Shown here piece after piece: positions 26,581-35,546 of a DNA stretch of 64,000 nt. Source of the stretch: Rhizobium sp. RM (GTDB taxonomy: Bacteria; Pseudomonadota; Alphaproteobacteria; Rhizobiales; Rhizobiaceae). The translations under genes were made by a program, and so were the position numbers. The stretch lies in assembly GCF_013390595.1 (NCBI RefSeq), contig NZ_JACAWV010000007.1:124001-188000 (forward strand), given 5' to 3'. The notes under the pieces were generated by a model that searched no databases, was not told where the DNA came from, and saw nothing but the letters and a program-made list of their open reading frames with translations. Every line of letters begins with the position of its first letter. The first letter of the stretch is position 1.

Positions 26581-27039
26581 TCATCTTGGCTTCGGTGTTG
26601 CGAGCACGTTGCGAATGGCAAAGCTTGAATGAATGCGCGAAACGCCCGGCAACTTCGAGAGGATTTCCTTGTGAATCCGTTCGAAGTCACCGGCGCTTTC
26701 CGCCTCGCAGCGCAAAAAATAGTCAGATCCGCCGGTCATCAGATAACATTCACGTATTTCCGGATAGCGGCGCACGGCATGTTCAAAACGGTTGAGATAG
26801 TCCTCGGTCTGACGATCGAGGGTAATCTGAACGATAACCGAGATGACCTCGCCTCCCGCAAGCCCGCTCGTCAGTGCGGTATAGCCACGAATGATGCCTT
26901 CGCGTTCGAGAATATCGACGCGACGCAGGCAGGCTGAAGCGGAGAGCCCAACCTCTGATGCGAGCTTGGCGTTGCTGATACGGGCATTCAGCCGAAGCAG
27001 ACGAATGATGTGGCGATCGGTAGCATCGAGTACGGGCAT
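26581..27039 (-). CDS. Lrp/AsnC-family regulator, probable DadR
   Basis: A 152-residue Lrp-type protein. The HTH is near residues 8-55 (DATDRHIIRLLRLNARIS, LASEVGLSASACLRRVDIL) and the C-terminal RAM ligand domain contains IRECYLMTGGSDYFLRCEAE. The ATG at 27039 has GGAAGGA 6 bases upstream; a TTG at 27051 would be the longer alternative. It is divergent from alanine racemase and D-amino-acid dehydrogenase, the position of DadR, an alanine-responsive activator of dad genes in other proteobacteria. The regulatory link is inferred. Confidence 0.88.
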   Translation of the reverse strand: MPVLDATDRHIIRLLRLNARISNAKLASEVGLSASACLRRVDILEREGIIRGYTALTSGLAGGEVISVIVQITLDRQTEDYLNRFEHAVRRYPEIRECYLMTGGSDYFLRCEAESAGDFERIHKEILSKLPGVSRIHSSFAIRNVLATPKPR

Positions 27040-27166
27040 AGATCCTTCCAATTCTTAGACGAAAATTGCGCATAATTATCATCATTCGCACTTTATTCTG
27101 ACAATTACCAAGATATTCGACAATCGTTGCAATACCCTCTTCCTATAATAATGAGGGTGAACAACC
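27040..27166. promoter_or_regulatory. dadR-dadX divergent promoter region
   Basis: 127 AT-rich bases between the divergent starts. A perfect TATAAT at 27144-27149 lies 17 bases before the dadX ATG, rather close for a -10, with no good -35 at 17 bp. The middle part (27060-27115) is AT-rich, as expected for Lrp-type binding, but no clear dyad was recognised. Confidence 0.4.
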
Positions 27167-28333
27167 ATGGACATGCAGATCAGCCGCCAACAGGCTGCCG
27201 GTGGAGCGAGTGGGTATCTGACGATCGACCTCGGCGCCGTACAGGATAATTATCTGGCACTTTGCGCGATGGCGCCCGAGGCACTTACTGCAGCCGTTGT
27301 GAAGGCCGATGCTTATGGGCTCGGGGCCGATACCGTTTCAGGCGTGCTCTATGATGCCGGATGCCGAAACTTCTTCACCGCCCACATTGATGAGGCACTT
27401 TCCCTTCGATTGCGCATTCCTTCGGACGCTCGAATATTCGTCCTGAATGGCCTTCAGCCCGGAAACGAGGTGTCCTGTGTCGAAATGGATGTCATCCCCG
27501 TGCTCAATTCGCTTGAGCAAGTCACGCAATGGTCGAAGCTTGCAGAAAAGCAGGGTGTCACCCTTCCCGCGGCATTGCAGATCGATACGGGCATGAGCCG
27601 GCTCGGCCTGTCGGCCGATGAACTCGCATTCCTCCTGTCAAATCCAAAGCTGCTGGAGAAAATCGAAATCCAGTTTGTGATGAGCCATCTCGCCTGTGCC
27701 GACGAGCCGGAACATCAGGCAAACGTCGCACAACTTGCCGTGCTGCACGAAGCCTCAGCCTCGTTCCCGCACGCGCCCATCTGCTTTTCGAACTCGGGTG
27801 GCATCTTTCTGGGCGCCGGTTACCACCATCAGATTATGCGGCCTGGTATCGCTCTATATGGCGGAGCCCCGTCCACGACCCGACCCAACCCGATGAAACC
27901 AGTCGTAAAACTGGACATCGCAGTCATCCAGACCCGAACAGTATCCGCAGGCTCGCTGGTCGGTTATGGCGGCTCATACCGCGTCGAGACGCAAAAGCGC
28001 CTCGCGACGATTGCGGCCGGCTATGCCGATGGCCTTCCCCGTTCGCTCAGCAACAGCGGCGCGGTATGGTTCAACGGCGTCCGCCTGCCCATTATCGGCC
28101 GTGTATCGATGGACAGCATCATTGTCGACATTTCTGCTCTGCCCGAAGGAACATTGACGCAAGGCAGTCTGGTGCAGATGATTGGCCCTGACCAGACGCT
28201 TGAAGACATTGCCGAGGCTGCGGGCACCATCGCCTACGAAATCCTGACCGGCCTCGGACGCCGCTACCGCCGACATTATATTCAACCGCGCTCGAGCGCA
28301 GCCTCTGCTTCAACGACAACAAAAGACAAGTGA
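27167..28333 (+). CDS. dadX: Alanine racemase, catabolic type (DadX)
   Basis: A 388-residue PLP fold-type III racemase. The PLP lysine is Lys46 in [12 protein letters not shown], followed by [21 protein letters not shown], and the C-terminal domain [24 protein letters not shown] with the catalytic Tyr, then [13 protein letters not shown]. It supplies D-alanine to the dehydrogenase 8 bases downstream. Pairing with dadA and an Lrp gene indicates a role in L-alanine catabolism and not only cell-wall supply. Confidence 0.95.
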   Translation: MDMQISRQQAAGGASGYLTIDLGAVQDNYLALCAMAPEALTAAVVKADAYGLGADTVSGVLYDAGCRNFFTAHIDEALSLRLRIPSDARIFVLNGLQPGNEVSCVEMDVIPVLNSLEQVTQWSKLAEKQGVTLPAALQIDTGMSRLGLSADELAFLLSNPKLLEKIEIQFVMSHLACADEPEHQANVAQLAVLHEASASFPHAPICFSNSGGIFLGAGYHHQIMRPGIALYGGAPSTTRPNPMKPVVKLDIAVIQTRTVSAGSLVGYGGSYRVETQKRLATIAAGYADGLPRSLSNSGAVWFNGVRLPIIGRVSMDSIIVDISALPEGTLTQGSLVQMIGPDQTLEDIAEAAGTIAYEILTGLGRRYRRHYIQPRSSAASASTTTKDK

Positions 28334-28340
28334 GACGATC

Positions 28341-29597
28341 ATGAACGTCACAATTCTGGGAGCCGGCGTTGTCGGCGTGACCTCCGCCTGGTACCTGGCA
28401 AAGGCGGGCCACAAGGTAACGGTAATCGATCGCCAGCCGGCGGCAGCACTGGAGACAAGCTTCGCAAATGCAGGCGAGGTTTCCCCGGGCTATTCTTCTC
28501 CCTGGGCAGCACCTGGCATTCCGGTCAAGGCGATGAAGTGGCTGTTCATGAAACATGCCCCCCTTATCATTCGCCCGACAACAGACCCTGCCGCATGGCG
28601 CTGGATGACCCAGATGCTGCGGAACTGCACATCAGCACGATATGCAATCAACAAGAGCCGGATGGTCCGCATTGCGGAATATAGCCGCGATTGCCTGATG
28701 GCATTGCGTGACGAGACGGGCATTCAGTACGACCAGCGCATGCAGGGAACACTGGAGGTTTTCCGCACCCAGAAGCAATTCGATGCTATCGGAAAGGATG
28801 TCGATGTTCTTACAGCTGGCGGCGTGCCTTTCGAAATTCTCGACCGGGATGGCTGCGCTGCGATCGAGCCCGGACTTTCGCCTGCAAAGGACAAGATTGT
28901 CGGTGGATTGCGCTTGCCCGGCGATGAAACCGGCGACTGCTTCATGTTCACGACAGAACTTGCCCGAATGGCTGAAGATGCTGGCGTCACCTTCATCTAC
29001 GATACAGGTGTCATGCGCCCCATCGTTGAAGCAAACCGCATAAAGGCAGTGGAGACCACAAAAGGCCTGATCGAGGCCGATGTCTTCGTCGCAGCGCTTG
29101 GCAGCTATTCACCGCAGTTCGTTCGCCAGCTTGGGCTCGACCTGCCAGTCTATCCGGTGAAAGGCTATTCCATCACCGTGCCGGTCGTGAAAGAGGAACG
29201 GGCCCCGGTTTCGACCGTCATGGATGAAACATTCAAGGTTGCCATTACACGCCTCGGCTCACGCATCCGTGTCGGCGGGATGGCGGAGATTGCCGGGTTC
29301 AGCAAGGATCTGCCGGCCGTCCGGAAAGAAACGCTAACTCATTCTGTTGAGGACCTTTTTGGTGGCGCAGGCGATCAGTCACAAGCAAAATTCTGGTGTG
29401 GACTTCGCCCGATGACACCTGATGGTACGCCCGTTATCGGAGCGACGCGCTACGACAACCTCTATCTCAACACCGGTCACGGCACGCTCGGCTGGACAAT
29501 GTCGTGCGGTTCCGCCCGGGTATTGTCCGATCTCATCAGCGGCGAGAAGCCGGAAATCGACACGCACGATCTTGCGATCAGTCGCTATGCGGCATGA
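28341..29597 (+). CDS. dadA: D-amino-acid dehydrogenase small subunit (DadA)
   Basis: A 418-residue FAD-dependent DAO-family dehydrogenase that oxidises D-alanine to pyruvate and ammonia, passing electrons to quinone. N-terminal dinucleotide motif [17 protein letters not shown] (8-24) with VTVIDRQP, DadA signatures [20 protein letters not shown] and KGYSITVPV, and C-terminal [14 protein letters not shown] and [15 protein letters not shown]. Second gene of dadXA. A separate DadA-like paralogue lies at 51642-52895. Confidence 0.95.
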   Translation: MNVTILGAGVVGVTSAWYLAKAGHKVTVIDRQPAAALETSFANAGEVSPGYSSPWAAPGIPVKAMKWLFMKHAPLIIRPTTDPAAWRWMTQMLRNCTSARYAINKSRMVRIAEYSRDCLMALRDETGIQYDQRMQGTLEVFRTQKQFDAIGKDVDVLTAGGVPFEILDRDGCAAIEPGLSPAKDKIVGGLRLPGDETGDCFMFTTELARMAEDAGVTFIYDTGVMRPIVEANRIKAVETTKGLIEADVFVAALGSYSPQFVRQLGLDLPVYPVKGYSITVPVVKEERAPVSTVMDETFKVAITRLGSRIRVGGMAEIAGFSKDLPAVRKETLTHSVEDLFGGAGDQSQAKFWCGLRPMTPDGTPVIGATRYDNLYLNTGHGTLGWTMSCGSARVLSDLISGEKPEIDTHDLAISRYAA

Positions 29598-29622
29598 TTG
29601 AGCGTTACGCCAGACCTTGTGG

Positions 29623-29647
29623 CATCCTCGGGTTCATTCCGAGGATG
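29623..29647. terminator. Hairpin between dadA and the GntR gene (possible bidirectional terminator)
   Basis: CATCCTCGG and CCGAGGATG form a perfect 9-bp stem with a 7-base loop in the 58-base convergent gap. Neither strand has a T tract. Confidence 0.45.
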
Positions 29648-29655
29648 ACATCAGT

Positions 29656-30366
29656 CTAGAGCGCCAGCGCATCCTTGAGTGCGAGACCCTCCTTCATGCG
29701 GAGGTCGAGATCTGCCTCGATGTGGTCGATATGATGCAGCATCAATGAGCGGGCTTTTTCCACATCGCCTGTTTCAAGTGCGTCAAGTAGATCAGCATGG
29801 TCATTGTGTCCGCAGCTCGAAACGCCTGATCGGCCGTAAAGCGCAATGACAAGAGACGAGCGTGCAACCAGCTCGTCCATGAATTTCGCAAGGATCGCGT
29901 TGCCGGAAATTTCAGCCAGCATCAGATGAAAATCGCCGGACGCCTTGATTTCCGCTCGTCTGGCGCTTGGCCCGCGCTCGTGCTGATGCCGCGTTTCTTC
30001 CATCAGGTGATCTTTGAGCCGCTTGACCGCGGCAGGCGTCAACCGCTCGATGGCAGCATCGACAATTCCCGGCTCGATTAGTCTGCGCGCCGCAAAAACC
30101 TGCCTTGCCTCGTCGGGTGTTGGATTGGATACGAATGCACCACGGTTGCGCTCAGCGCGAACCAGGCCCTCGAAGGCGAGCATCTGGAGGGCTGCACGCA
30201 CCACCGTTCGACTGACGTCGAACAGCGTTCCGACTTCTGACTCAGACAATTTTGTTCCAGGCGCGAGCCGCCGATCAACGATGGCATCACGCAAAGTGTC
30301 GCGGATGGCCTGTGCACGGTCTTCCTGCGTCGGATCGGATGGTGGGGCAATCTGGGCGAGGCTCAT
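29656..30366 (-). CDS. GntR-family regulator, FadR/FCD subfamily
   Basis: A 236-residue regulator with an N-terminal wHTH (IRDTLRDAIVDRRLAPGTKL, LFDVSRTVVRAALQML) and an FCD domain. FCD metal-binding His residues are visible in DFHLMLAEISGN, in CGHNDHADLLDALETGD and in the C-terminal SLMLHHIDHI. The ATG at 30366 (AGGA 8 bases upstream) is preferred; the frame runs open to 30534 across the promoter palindrome, which argues against the longer form. It is divergent from the polyamine-type ABC operon and probably represses it. Confidence 0.9.
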   Translation of the reverse strand: MSLAQIAPPSDPTQEDRAQAIRDTLRDAIVDRRLAPGTKLSESEVGTLFDVSRTVVRAALQMLAFEGLVRAERNRGAFVSNPTPDEARQVFAARRLIEPGIVDAAIERLTPAAVKRLKDHLMEETRHQHERGPSARRAEIKASGDFHLMLAEISGNAILAKFMDELVARSSLVIALYGRSGVSSCGHNDHADLLDALETGDVEKARSLMLHHIDHIEADLDLRMKEGLALKDALAL

Positions 30367-30445
30367 TGGTTCGTCCTGTTTCCCCTCTGTTCTAACGCGA
30401 AGCGTGCGCGGCGCAAACAGGAATCGTCCAGTCATCGTGGAATTT

Positions 30446-30457
30446 ATTGTATACAAT
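30446..30457. promoter_or_regulatory. Putative FCD-GntR operator
   Basis: ATTGTATACAAT, a perfect 12-bp palindrome 80 bases before the GntR start and 170 bases before the ABC operon. TTGTATACAA is a classic FadR-subfamily operator form. Confidence 0.6.
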
Positions 30458-30626
30458 TTTGTGCACTCATGAAAACGAAAGCGCGTTTTTTGTGCATGCA
30501 ACCCTCCATGAGAATGCGCCCTCTGTTTCCGCAAAAATTAAGTCTTGGAATTCCATGGCCTTAGCGCGCGGAAAGCGAACTGGCACGACTTATGCAACGC
30601 ATGAGCCGATCAAAAGAGGGAAATGC

Positions 30627-31712
30627 ATGAGCAAGGCCGCTGAAATCGACATCGCTTCCGTTTCCAAGATCTATGGCACAACGACTGCGGTCCATGCCAT
30701 CAGCCTTAAGATACCGGCGGGTAGTTATTGCTGCCTGCTTGGTCCGTCGGGATGTGGCAAGACCTCCACGCTACGGATGATTGCCGGCCATGAGAGCATA
30801 TCCAGTGGCGATGTCAGGCTCGGCAATACGGTGGTTACGGACCTGCCTCCTGCCAAACGCGGCACCGCGATGATGTTCCAGTCCTATGCGCTCTTCCCGC
30901 ACCTTGATCTCGTCGACAACGTCGCCTTCAGCCTCAAGATGAAGGGGATGGATAAGGAAACGCGTCGCAGCAAGGCACTCGACATGCTCAAACTGATGCA
31001 GTTGGAGCCCTATGCAAGTCGCCGGCCCGCCCAACTGTCAGGCGGACAGCAGCAGCGTGTGGCATTGGCACGTGCTTTGATCACCGATCCGGAAGCGCTG
31101 TTGCTGGACGAGCCACTCTCGGCACTCGATCCGTTTCTGAAAATCCGCATGCGGGCCGAACTCAAGAAGCTGCAAACGTCGCTCGGCATCACCTTCGTTC
31201 ACGTCACCCACAGCCAGGAAGAAGCTATGGCGCTGGCCGATATCATCGTTGTCATGAACGACGGTCGTATTGAACAGGCTGCTACACCACGCGAGGTTTT
31301 CGAGCGACCGGCGACAGCGTTTGTTGCCCGTTTCATGGGCGACCACAACGTCATTTCCGGCCGTCTTAAGAACAACGATGGCGAGCTCGTGACGATGGAG
31401 GTTGCGGGCGGAGGAACCTTCGTCGGTAATGGCCTTGTCCCGAATGGTGACCGCATGGATATCGCCGTCAGGACTGACCGTGTGCGTGTCGGCGAACCCG
31501 AAAAACCTGGCCTCGGCTTCACCGGCATCGTGTCCAACGTCGAGTATCGCGGCGGTAGCGTCAGGATTGCGGTGACCGGCGCAGGTATTGAAGACTTCAA
31601 CGTCATTTTGAGCGATGTCGCCTTTTTCGAGGCGCCGGTGAAGGTCGGCGACGCGATCCCGCTCTCATGGAATACGACCGATGCCATTGTGCTCGGCCGC
31701 GTAGAGAAGTGA
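30627..31712 (+). CDS. ABC transporter ATPase (PotA-like)
   Basis: A 361-residue ATPase of the polyamine/iron-type family. Walker A GPSGCGKTS at about 38-46, Q-loop FQSYALFPHLDL, signature LSGGQQQR, Walker B LLLDEPLSALDP and HVTHSQEE are intact, with a C-terminal TOBE domain. The ATG at 30627 has AGAGGG 6 bases upstream; the open frame back to 30447 overlaps the promoter palindrome and reads as non-coding. First gene of ATPase, binding protein, permease, permease, racemase. Confidence 0.92.
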   Translation: MSKAAEIDIASVSKIYGTTTAVHAISLKIPAGSYCCLLGPSGCGKTSTLRMIAGHESISSGDVRLGNTVVTDLPPAKRGTAMMFQSYALFPHLDLVDNVAFSLKMKGMDKETRRSKALDMLKLMQLEPYASRRPAQLSGGQQQRVALARALITDPEALLLDEPLSALDPFLKIRMRAELKKLQTSLGITFVHVTHSQEEAMALADIIVVMNDGRIEQAATPREVFERPATAFVARFMGDHNVISGRLKNNDGELVTMEVAGGGTFVGNGLVPNGDRMDIAVRTDRVRVGEPEKPGLGFTGIVSNVEYRGGSVRIAVTGAGIEDFNVILSDVAFFEAPVKVGDAIPLSWNTTDAIVLGRVEK

Positions 31713-31743
31713 CCCGAAAAAATAACCAGAGGAGAACTTTGAA

Positions 31744-33033
31744 ATGACCGACACTTCCAAAACCAAGGGCGGACTTTCCCGCCGCGGATTGCTTAAAGCG
31801 GGTGCTGCCGCAACCGGCGCAGCGATCGGTTCCGGCCTGATCACCGGCTTCCCGACCATCTGGGCGCAAAACCCGATCACGCTTCGCCAGTTCGGTACCG
31901 GCGTATCGAACCTCAATGCCATTGCAGAAAAGTGCAAGGCCGACCTTGGCATTACGCTTGAAATGACCGCGACGGATTCGGACGCAGCCGCTCAGCGCGC
32001 TGTCACCCAGCCAAATTCCTATGACATCGCCGATATCGAATACTGGATTTTGAAGAAGGTCTATCCGGCAGGCGTTATCCAGCCGATGGAAATCAAGAAG
32101 CTGAAATACTACGACAAGATCGTGCCGCTGTTTAAAACCGGCAAGCTGAAGCCCGACAGCGTCGTTGCGCAGGGCACGGCGCCGCACACGGTCGGGTTTG
32201 TCGAAAAGCCTGGCGACAAGTCTTTCGCGAAGGGCGAGACAGACTACTTCACCATGGTCCCAACGATCTATAATGCCGACACTCTCGGCATCCGCCCGGA
32301 TCTTGTCGGCCGCGACATCACGAGCTGGGCCGATATCATGGACCCGAAGTTCAAGGGCAAGACGTCCATTCTGAACATCCCATCGATCGGCATCATGGAC
32401 GCGGCGATGATCATGGAAGCCATGGGCAACATCAAATATGCCGACAAGGGCAACATGACGAAGGAAGAGATCGACAAGACGATCGATTTCCTCATCAAGG
32501 CCAAGAAGGATGGACAGTTCCGCGCCTTCTGGAAGAGCTTCGACGAAAGCGTCAATCTCATGTCGTCGGGCGAAGTCATCATCCAGTCCATGTGGTCGCC
32601 GGCTGTTGCAGCCGTTCGTTCCAAGGGCATCGCCTGCAAATACCAGCCACTGAAGGAGGGATATCGGTCCTGGGGTGGTGGCCTCGGTCTTGCCAAGCAC
32701 CTCTCAGGCGCAAAGCTCGATGCAGCCTATGAATACATCAACTGGTACACATCCGGTTGGGTCGGTGCCTACCTCAACCGCCAAGGCTATTATTCCGCAG
32801 CCATGGAGACCGCTAAGGAGCACATGTCTGCTGACGAATGGGGCTACTGGGTCGAAGGAAAGCCCGCTCAGGGCGACATCGTTGCGCCCGACGGCAAGGT
32901 CATGGAAAAGGCCGGTGCGGTTCGCGATGGCGGCTCCTTCGAGGAGCGCATGGGCAAGGTGGCATGCTGGAACTCAGTCATGGACGAAGACCGCTACATG
33001 GTCCGCCGCTGGAATGAGTTCATCGCAGCCTGA
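31744..33033 (+). CDS. Tat-exported substrate-binding protein (PotD/spermidine-putrescine type)
   Basis: A 429-residue binding protein. The N-terminus has a twin-arginine motif SRRGLLKAGAAATG, so export of a folded protein is expected. The mature part has PotD-like segments: ITLRQFGTGVSNLNAIAEKC, SYDIADIEYWILKK, VGRDITSWADIMDPKFKGK, and GEVIIQSMWSPAVAAVRSKG. It is longer than PotD (348). The ligand is not evident; polyamine is only the family default, and the racemase at the end of the operon points to an amino acid or hydantoin-like compound. Confidence 0.88.
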   Translation: MTDTSKTKGGLSRRGLLKAGAAATGAAIGSGLITGFPTIWAQNPITLRQFGTGVSNLNAIAEKCKADLGITLEMTATDSDAAAQRAVTQPNSYDIADIEYWILKKVYPAGVIQPMEIKKLKYYDKIVPLFKTGKLKPDSVVAQGTAPHTVGFVEKPGDKSFAKGETDYFTMVPTIYNADTLGIRPDLVGRDITSWADIMDPKFKGKTSILNIPSIGIMDAAMIMEAMGNIKYADKGNMTKEEIDKTIDFLIKAKKDGQFRAFWKSFDESVNLMSSGEVIIQSMWSPAVAAVRSKGIACKYQPLKEGYRSWGGGLGLAKHLSGAKLDAAYEYINWYTSGWVGAYLNRQGYYSAAMETAKEHMSADEWGYWVEGKPAQGDIVAPDGKVMEKAGAVRDGGSFEERMGKVACWNSVMDEDRYMVRRWNEFIAA

Positions 33034-33117
33034 TCATAAAGGTTAGCAAGAAAACGGATGCGCGGCGAACTTACGCCGCGTATCTGGCCCAACCGGCCCT
33101 ATTGCGGGAGATAAACC

Positions 33118-34029
33118 TTGGTGACAGTCAGATTCATCGGTGTGAGTGAAAAGAAGGATAGACCGGAGCGCGCTTTCGTGCTGCCGCAAAAACTGGTCTC
33201 CTATATTCAGGCGACACCGCTCTTCCTGATCCTCGGCTTTTTCCTGCTTCTGCCGATCATCATGATCGCTGTCGTCAGCTTCTGGGATTATGACTTCGCC
33301 CAGATGTATCCTGATTTCGTAACGTTCAATTACACGGAAACCATGGGGTCGTGGGTCACCTGGCAGACCTACATCAACACGCTCAAATTCGCTGCCATCG
33401 TTTGGGCAATCACGCTTTTTTGCGGTTTCTGGGTTGCCTATTTCCTTGCCTTCCATATTCGAACCACCACCATGCAGATGGTCCTGTTCCTGATCTGCAC
33501 CGTCCCCTTTTTGACATCCAACATCATCCGGATGATCTCATGGATACCCGTGCTTGGCCGAAACGGGCTCGTAAACAGCGCGCTCGTCGGCACCGGCATC
33601 GTGCCAGCACCCATCGAATGGTTGCTCTATTCGGATTTCGCTGTCGTACTTGCGATGGTCCACCTTTATACGTTGTTCATGGTGACCCCGATTTTCAATA
33701 CGCTGATGCGTATCGACAAATCGTTGATAGAGGCCGCACGGGACGCAGGCGCAAGCAGTTGGCAGATCCTGTCCAACGTCATCATTCCACTCGCCAAACC
33801 CGGAATGGCAATTGGGACCATTTTCGTGGTGACGCTCGTCATGGCGGATTTCTCAACCGTTCAGGTGATGTCCGGGGGACAAAGTGCGTCTGTAGCACTG
33901 ATGATGAAGAACCAGATGTCTCTGCTGCAGTATCCTGCTGCGGCAGCCAATGCTGTCATTTTGCTTATCCTTGTTCTCCTGATGGTCGCTGGCATCCTGC
34001 GTATCGTCGACATCCGCAAGGAGCTCTGA
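33118..34029 (+). CDS. ABC permease (PotB-like)
   Basis: A 303-residue permease with six helices, the first LFLILGFFLLLPIIMIAVVS. The EAA loop is EAARDAGASSWQILSNVIIP (about 203-222). The start is TTG at 33118 or the next codon GTG at 33121, with GGGAG 7-10 bases upstream. Overlaps nothing; the partner permease starts 3 bases after its stop. Confidence 0.92.
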   Translation: MVTVRFIGVSEKKDRPERAFVLPQKLVSYIQATPLFLILGFFLLLPIIMIAVVSFWDYDFAQMYPDFVTFNYTETMGSWVTWQTYINTLKFAAIVWAITLFCGFWVAYFLAFHIRTTTMQMVLFLICTVPFLTSNIIRMISWIPVLGRNGLVNSALVGTGIVPAPIEWLLYSDFAVVLAMVHLYTLFMVTPIFNTLMRIDKSLIEAARDAGASSWQILSNVIIPLAKPGMAIGTIFVVTLVMADFSTVQVMSGGQSASVALMMKNQMSLLQYPAAAANAVILLILVLLMVAGILRIVDIRKEL

Positions 34030-34032
34030 TCT

Positions 34033-34851
34033 ATGCACTCCGAAAAACGTGGCCGCGAATTCTATATCCTGTCCTTCTTCTTCATTCTCTTTGTGCTGTT
34101 TCTCTACGGTCCACTCTCCGCCATCTTGATCCTCGCGTTTCAGGGACCGAACGGGGGCCTCACTTTCCCGCTCAACGGTGTTTCACTGCATTGGTTCGGC
34201 AACCTGTTTGAGCAGCAGGCCGTCGGTGATTTCGGCGGCTCCTTCCGTCGCTCGTTCGGGCTGGGCTTGATGGTTATGGTCGTAACTGTGCTTGTCTCGC
34301 TTCTCGCGGGCCTTGCCTTTCGTCGCAAGTTCATAGGCGCAACACCGCTCTTTTACCTCTCGGTCGCCAGCCTTGTCGTCCCGTCAATCATCATCTCTCT
34401 CGGCATTGGCGTGCTTTTCCAGCAACTTGGACTGGAACCGTCCTGGTATACATCAGCATTCGGCGCTCATCTCACCTGGACGTTGCCTTTCGGGGTCCTG
34501 ATCATGCTTGCCGTATTCAACCGCTTTTCGCCCTCTTATGAAGAAGCTGCGCGCGACCTTGGAGCGTCTTCCTGGCAGACATTCGCGCATGTTGTCTTGC
34601 CAATGATTGCGCCCAGCTTGATCGGTGTGGGACTATTCGGCTTTACCCTCTCCTACGACGAGTTTGCCCGAACATTGATGACATCTGGCACTTACAACAC
34701 CCTTCCGCTCGAGATCTATGGCATGACGACAAACGTCACCACGCCAGTGCTTTATGCCCTTGGCGCGGTCACCACACTGTTTTCCTTCATCGTGATTGCC
34801 GCTACGCTCGGCCTTATCGTCTACATGAACCGCCGCCATTCACGCGGCTAA
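34033..34851 (+). CDS. ABC permease (PotC-like)
   Basis: A 272-residue permease with six helices (FILFVLFLYGPLSAILILAF first). The EAA loop is EAARDLGASSWQTFAHVVLP (about 174-193), followed by LIGVGLFGFTLSYDEFART, the conserved PotC-type segment. It follows its partner closely and is 11 bases before the racemase gene. Confidence 0.92.
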   Translation: MHSEKRGREFYILSFFFILFVLFLYGPLSAILILAFQGPNGGLTFPLNGVSLHWFGNLFEQQAVGDFGGSFRRSFGLGLMVMVVTVLVSLLAGLAFRRKFIGATPLFYLSVASLVVPSIIISLGIGVLFQQLGLEPSWYTSAFGAHLTWTLPFGVLIMLAVFNRFSPSYEEAARDLGASSWQTFAHVVLPMIAPSLIGVGLFGFTLSYDEFARTLMTSGTYNTLPLEIYGMTTNVTTPVLYALGAVTTLFSFIVIAATLGLIVYMNRRHSRG

Positions 34852-34862
34852 AGAAACGAAAC

Positions 34863-35546
34863 ATGCGCATTCTCGTCATCAATCCCAATACCACGCAATC
34901 CATGACGGCAACGATTGCCGATGCTGCGACGCGCGCGGCAAGCAACGACACCGAAATCCTGGCAGTAACCTCCACCATGGGGCCGGTCTCCATTGAGGGT
35001 TATTACGACGAGGTTTTCGCCATACCAGGCATGCTCATCGAAGTTGCAAAAGCCGAAAAGCTCGGGGCGAAAGCAGCTGTCATCGCGTGTTTCGACGACA
35101 CAGGGCTCGATGCCGCACGCGCGCTAGCCACCATCCCGGTGATCGGGATCTGTGAAGCGGCCGTTGCAACAGCAGCGTTCATTGCCCAACGTTTTACCGT
35201 CGTTACAACCATGGAACGCTCAAGGCTTCCCGTTGAGCATCTCGTTCATCGCTACGGCATGGGAACGCGCGCCAAGGTCCGTGCAGCCGATATCCCGGTC
35301 CTTTCGCTCGAAGACCCCTCCTCCGACGCGATGCCTCGCCTGCGGGCCGAGATCGCAGCAGCGCTGTTGGAAGACAAGGCCGAAGCGATCGTGCTGGGTT
35401 GTGCTGGCATGGCCGATCTTGCTGCGAACCTCTCCAGAGAGTTTGGCGTGCCTGTGATCGATGGCGTTTCTGCAGCCGTCAGGCATGCAGAAACGCTTGT
35501 TTCGCTCGGCCTCTCCACCGCCAAACGCGGTGCATACGCCACTTGA
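34863..35546 (+). CDS. Aspartate/glutamate/hydantoin racemase family protein, possibly truncated at the C-terminus
   Basis: A 227-residue Asp/Glu racemase-superfamily enzyme. It opens MRILVINPNTTQSMT. The two catalytic cysteines are present: AAVIACFDDTGLDAAR (Cys75 by my count) and AIVLGCAGMADLAAN. These features are closest to hydantoin racemase. The final residues KRGAYAT are followed at once by a stop, where related proteins as I remember them carry some further residues. The stop lies at the point where the opposite-strand glucose dehydrogenase loses its homology, so a few residues may have been lost in the same event. Last gene of the ABC operon. Confidence 0.85.
   Translation: MRILVINPNTTQSMTATIADAATRAASNDTEILAVTSTMGPVSIEGYYDEVFAIPGMLIEVAKAEKLGAKAAVIACFDDTGLDAARALATIPVIGICEAAVATAAFIAQRFTVVTTMERSRLPVEHLVHRYGMGTRAKVRAADIPVLSLEDPSSDAMPRLRAEIAAALLEDKAEAIVLGCAGMADLAANLSREFGVPVIDGVSAAVRHAETLVSLGLSTAKRGAYAT

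Noticed and set aside
31603-32700. A 365-codon open frame on the minus strand
   Set aside because: Antisense to the Tat-exported binding protein and the end of the ATPase gene; no recognisable domain.
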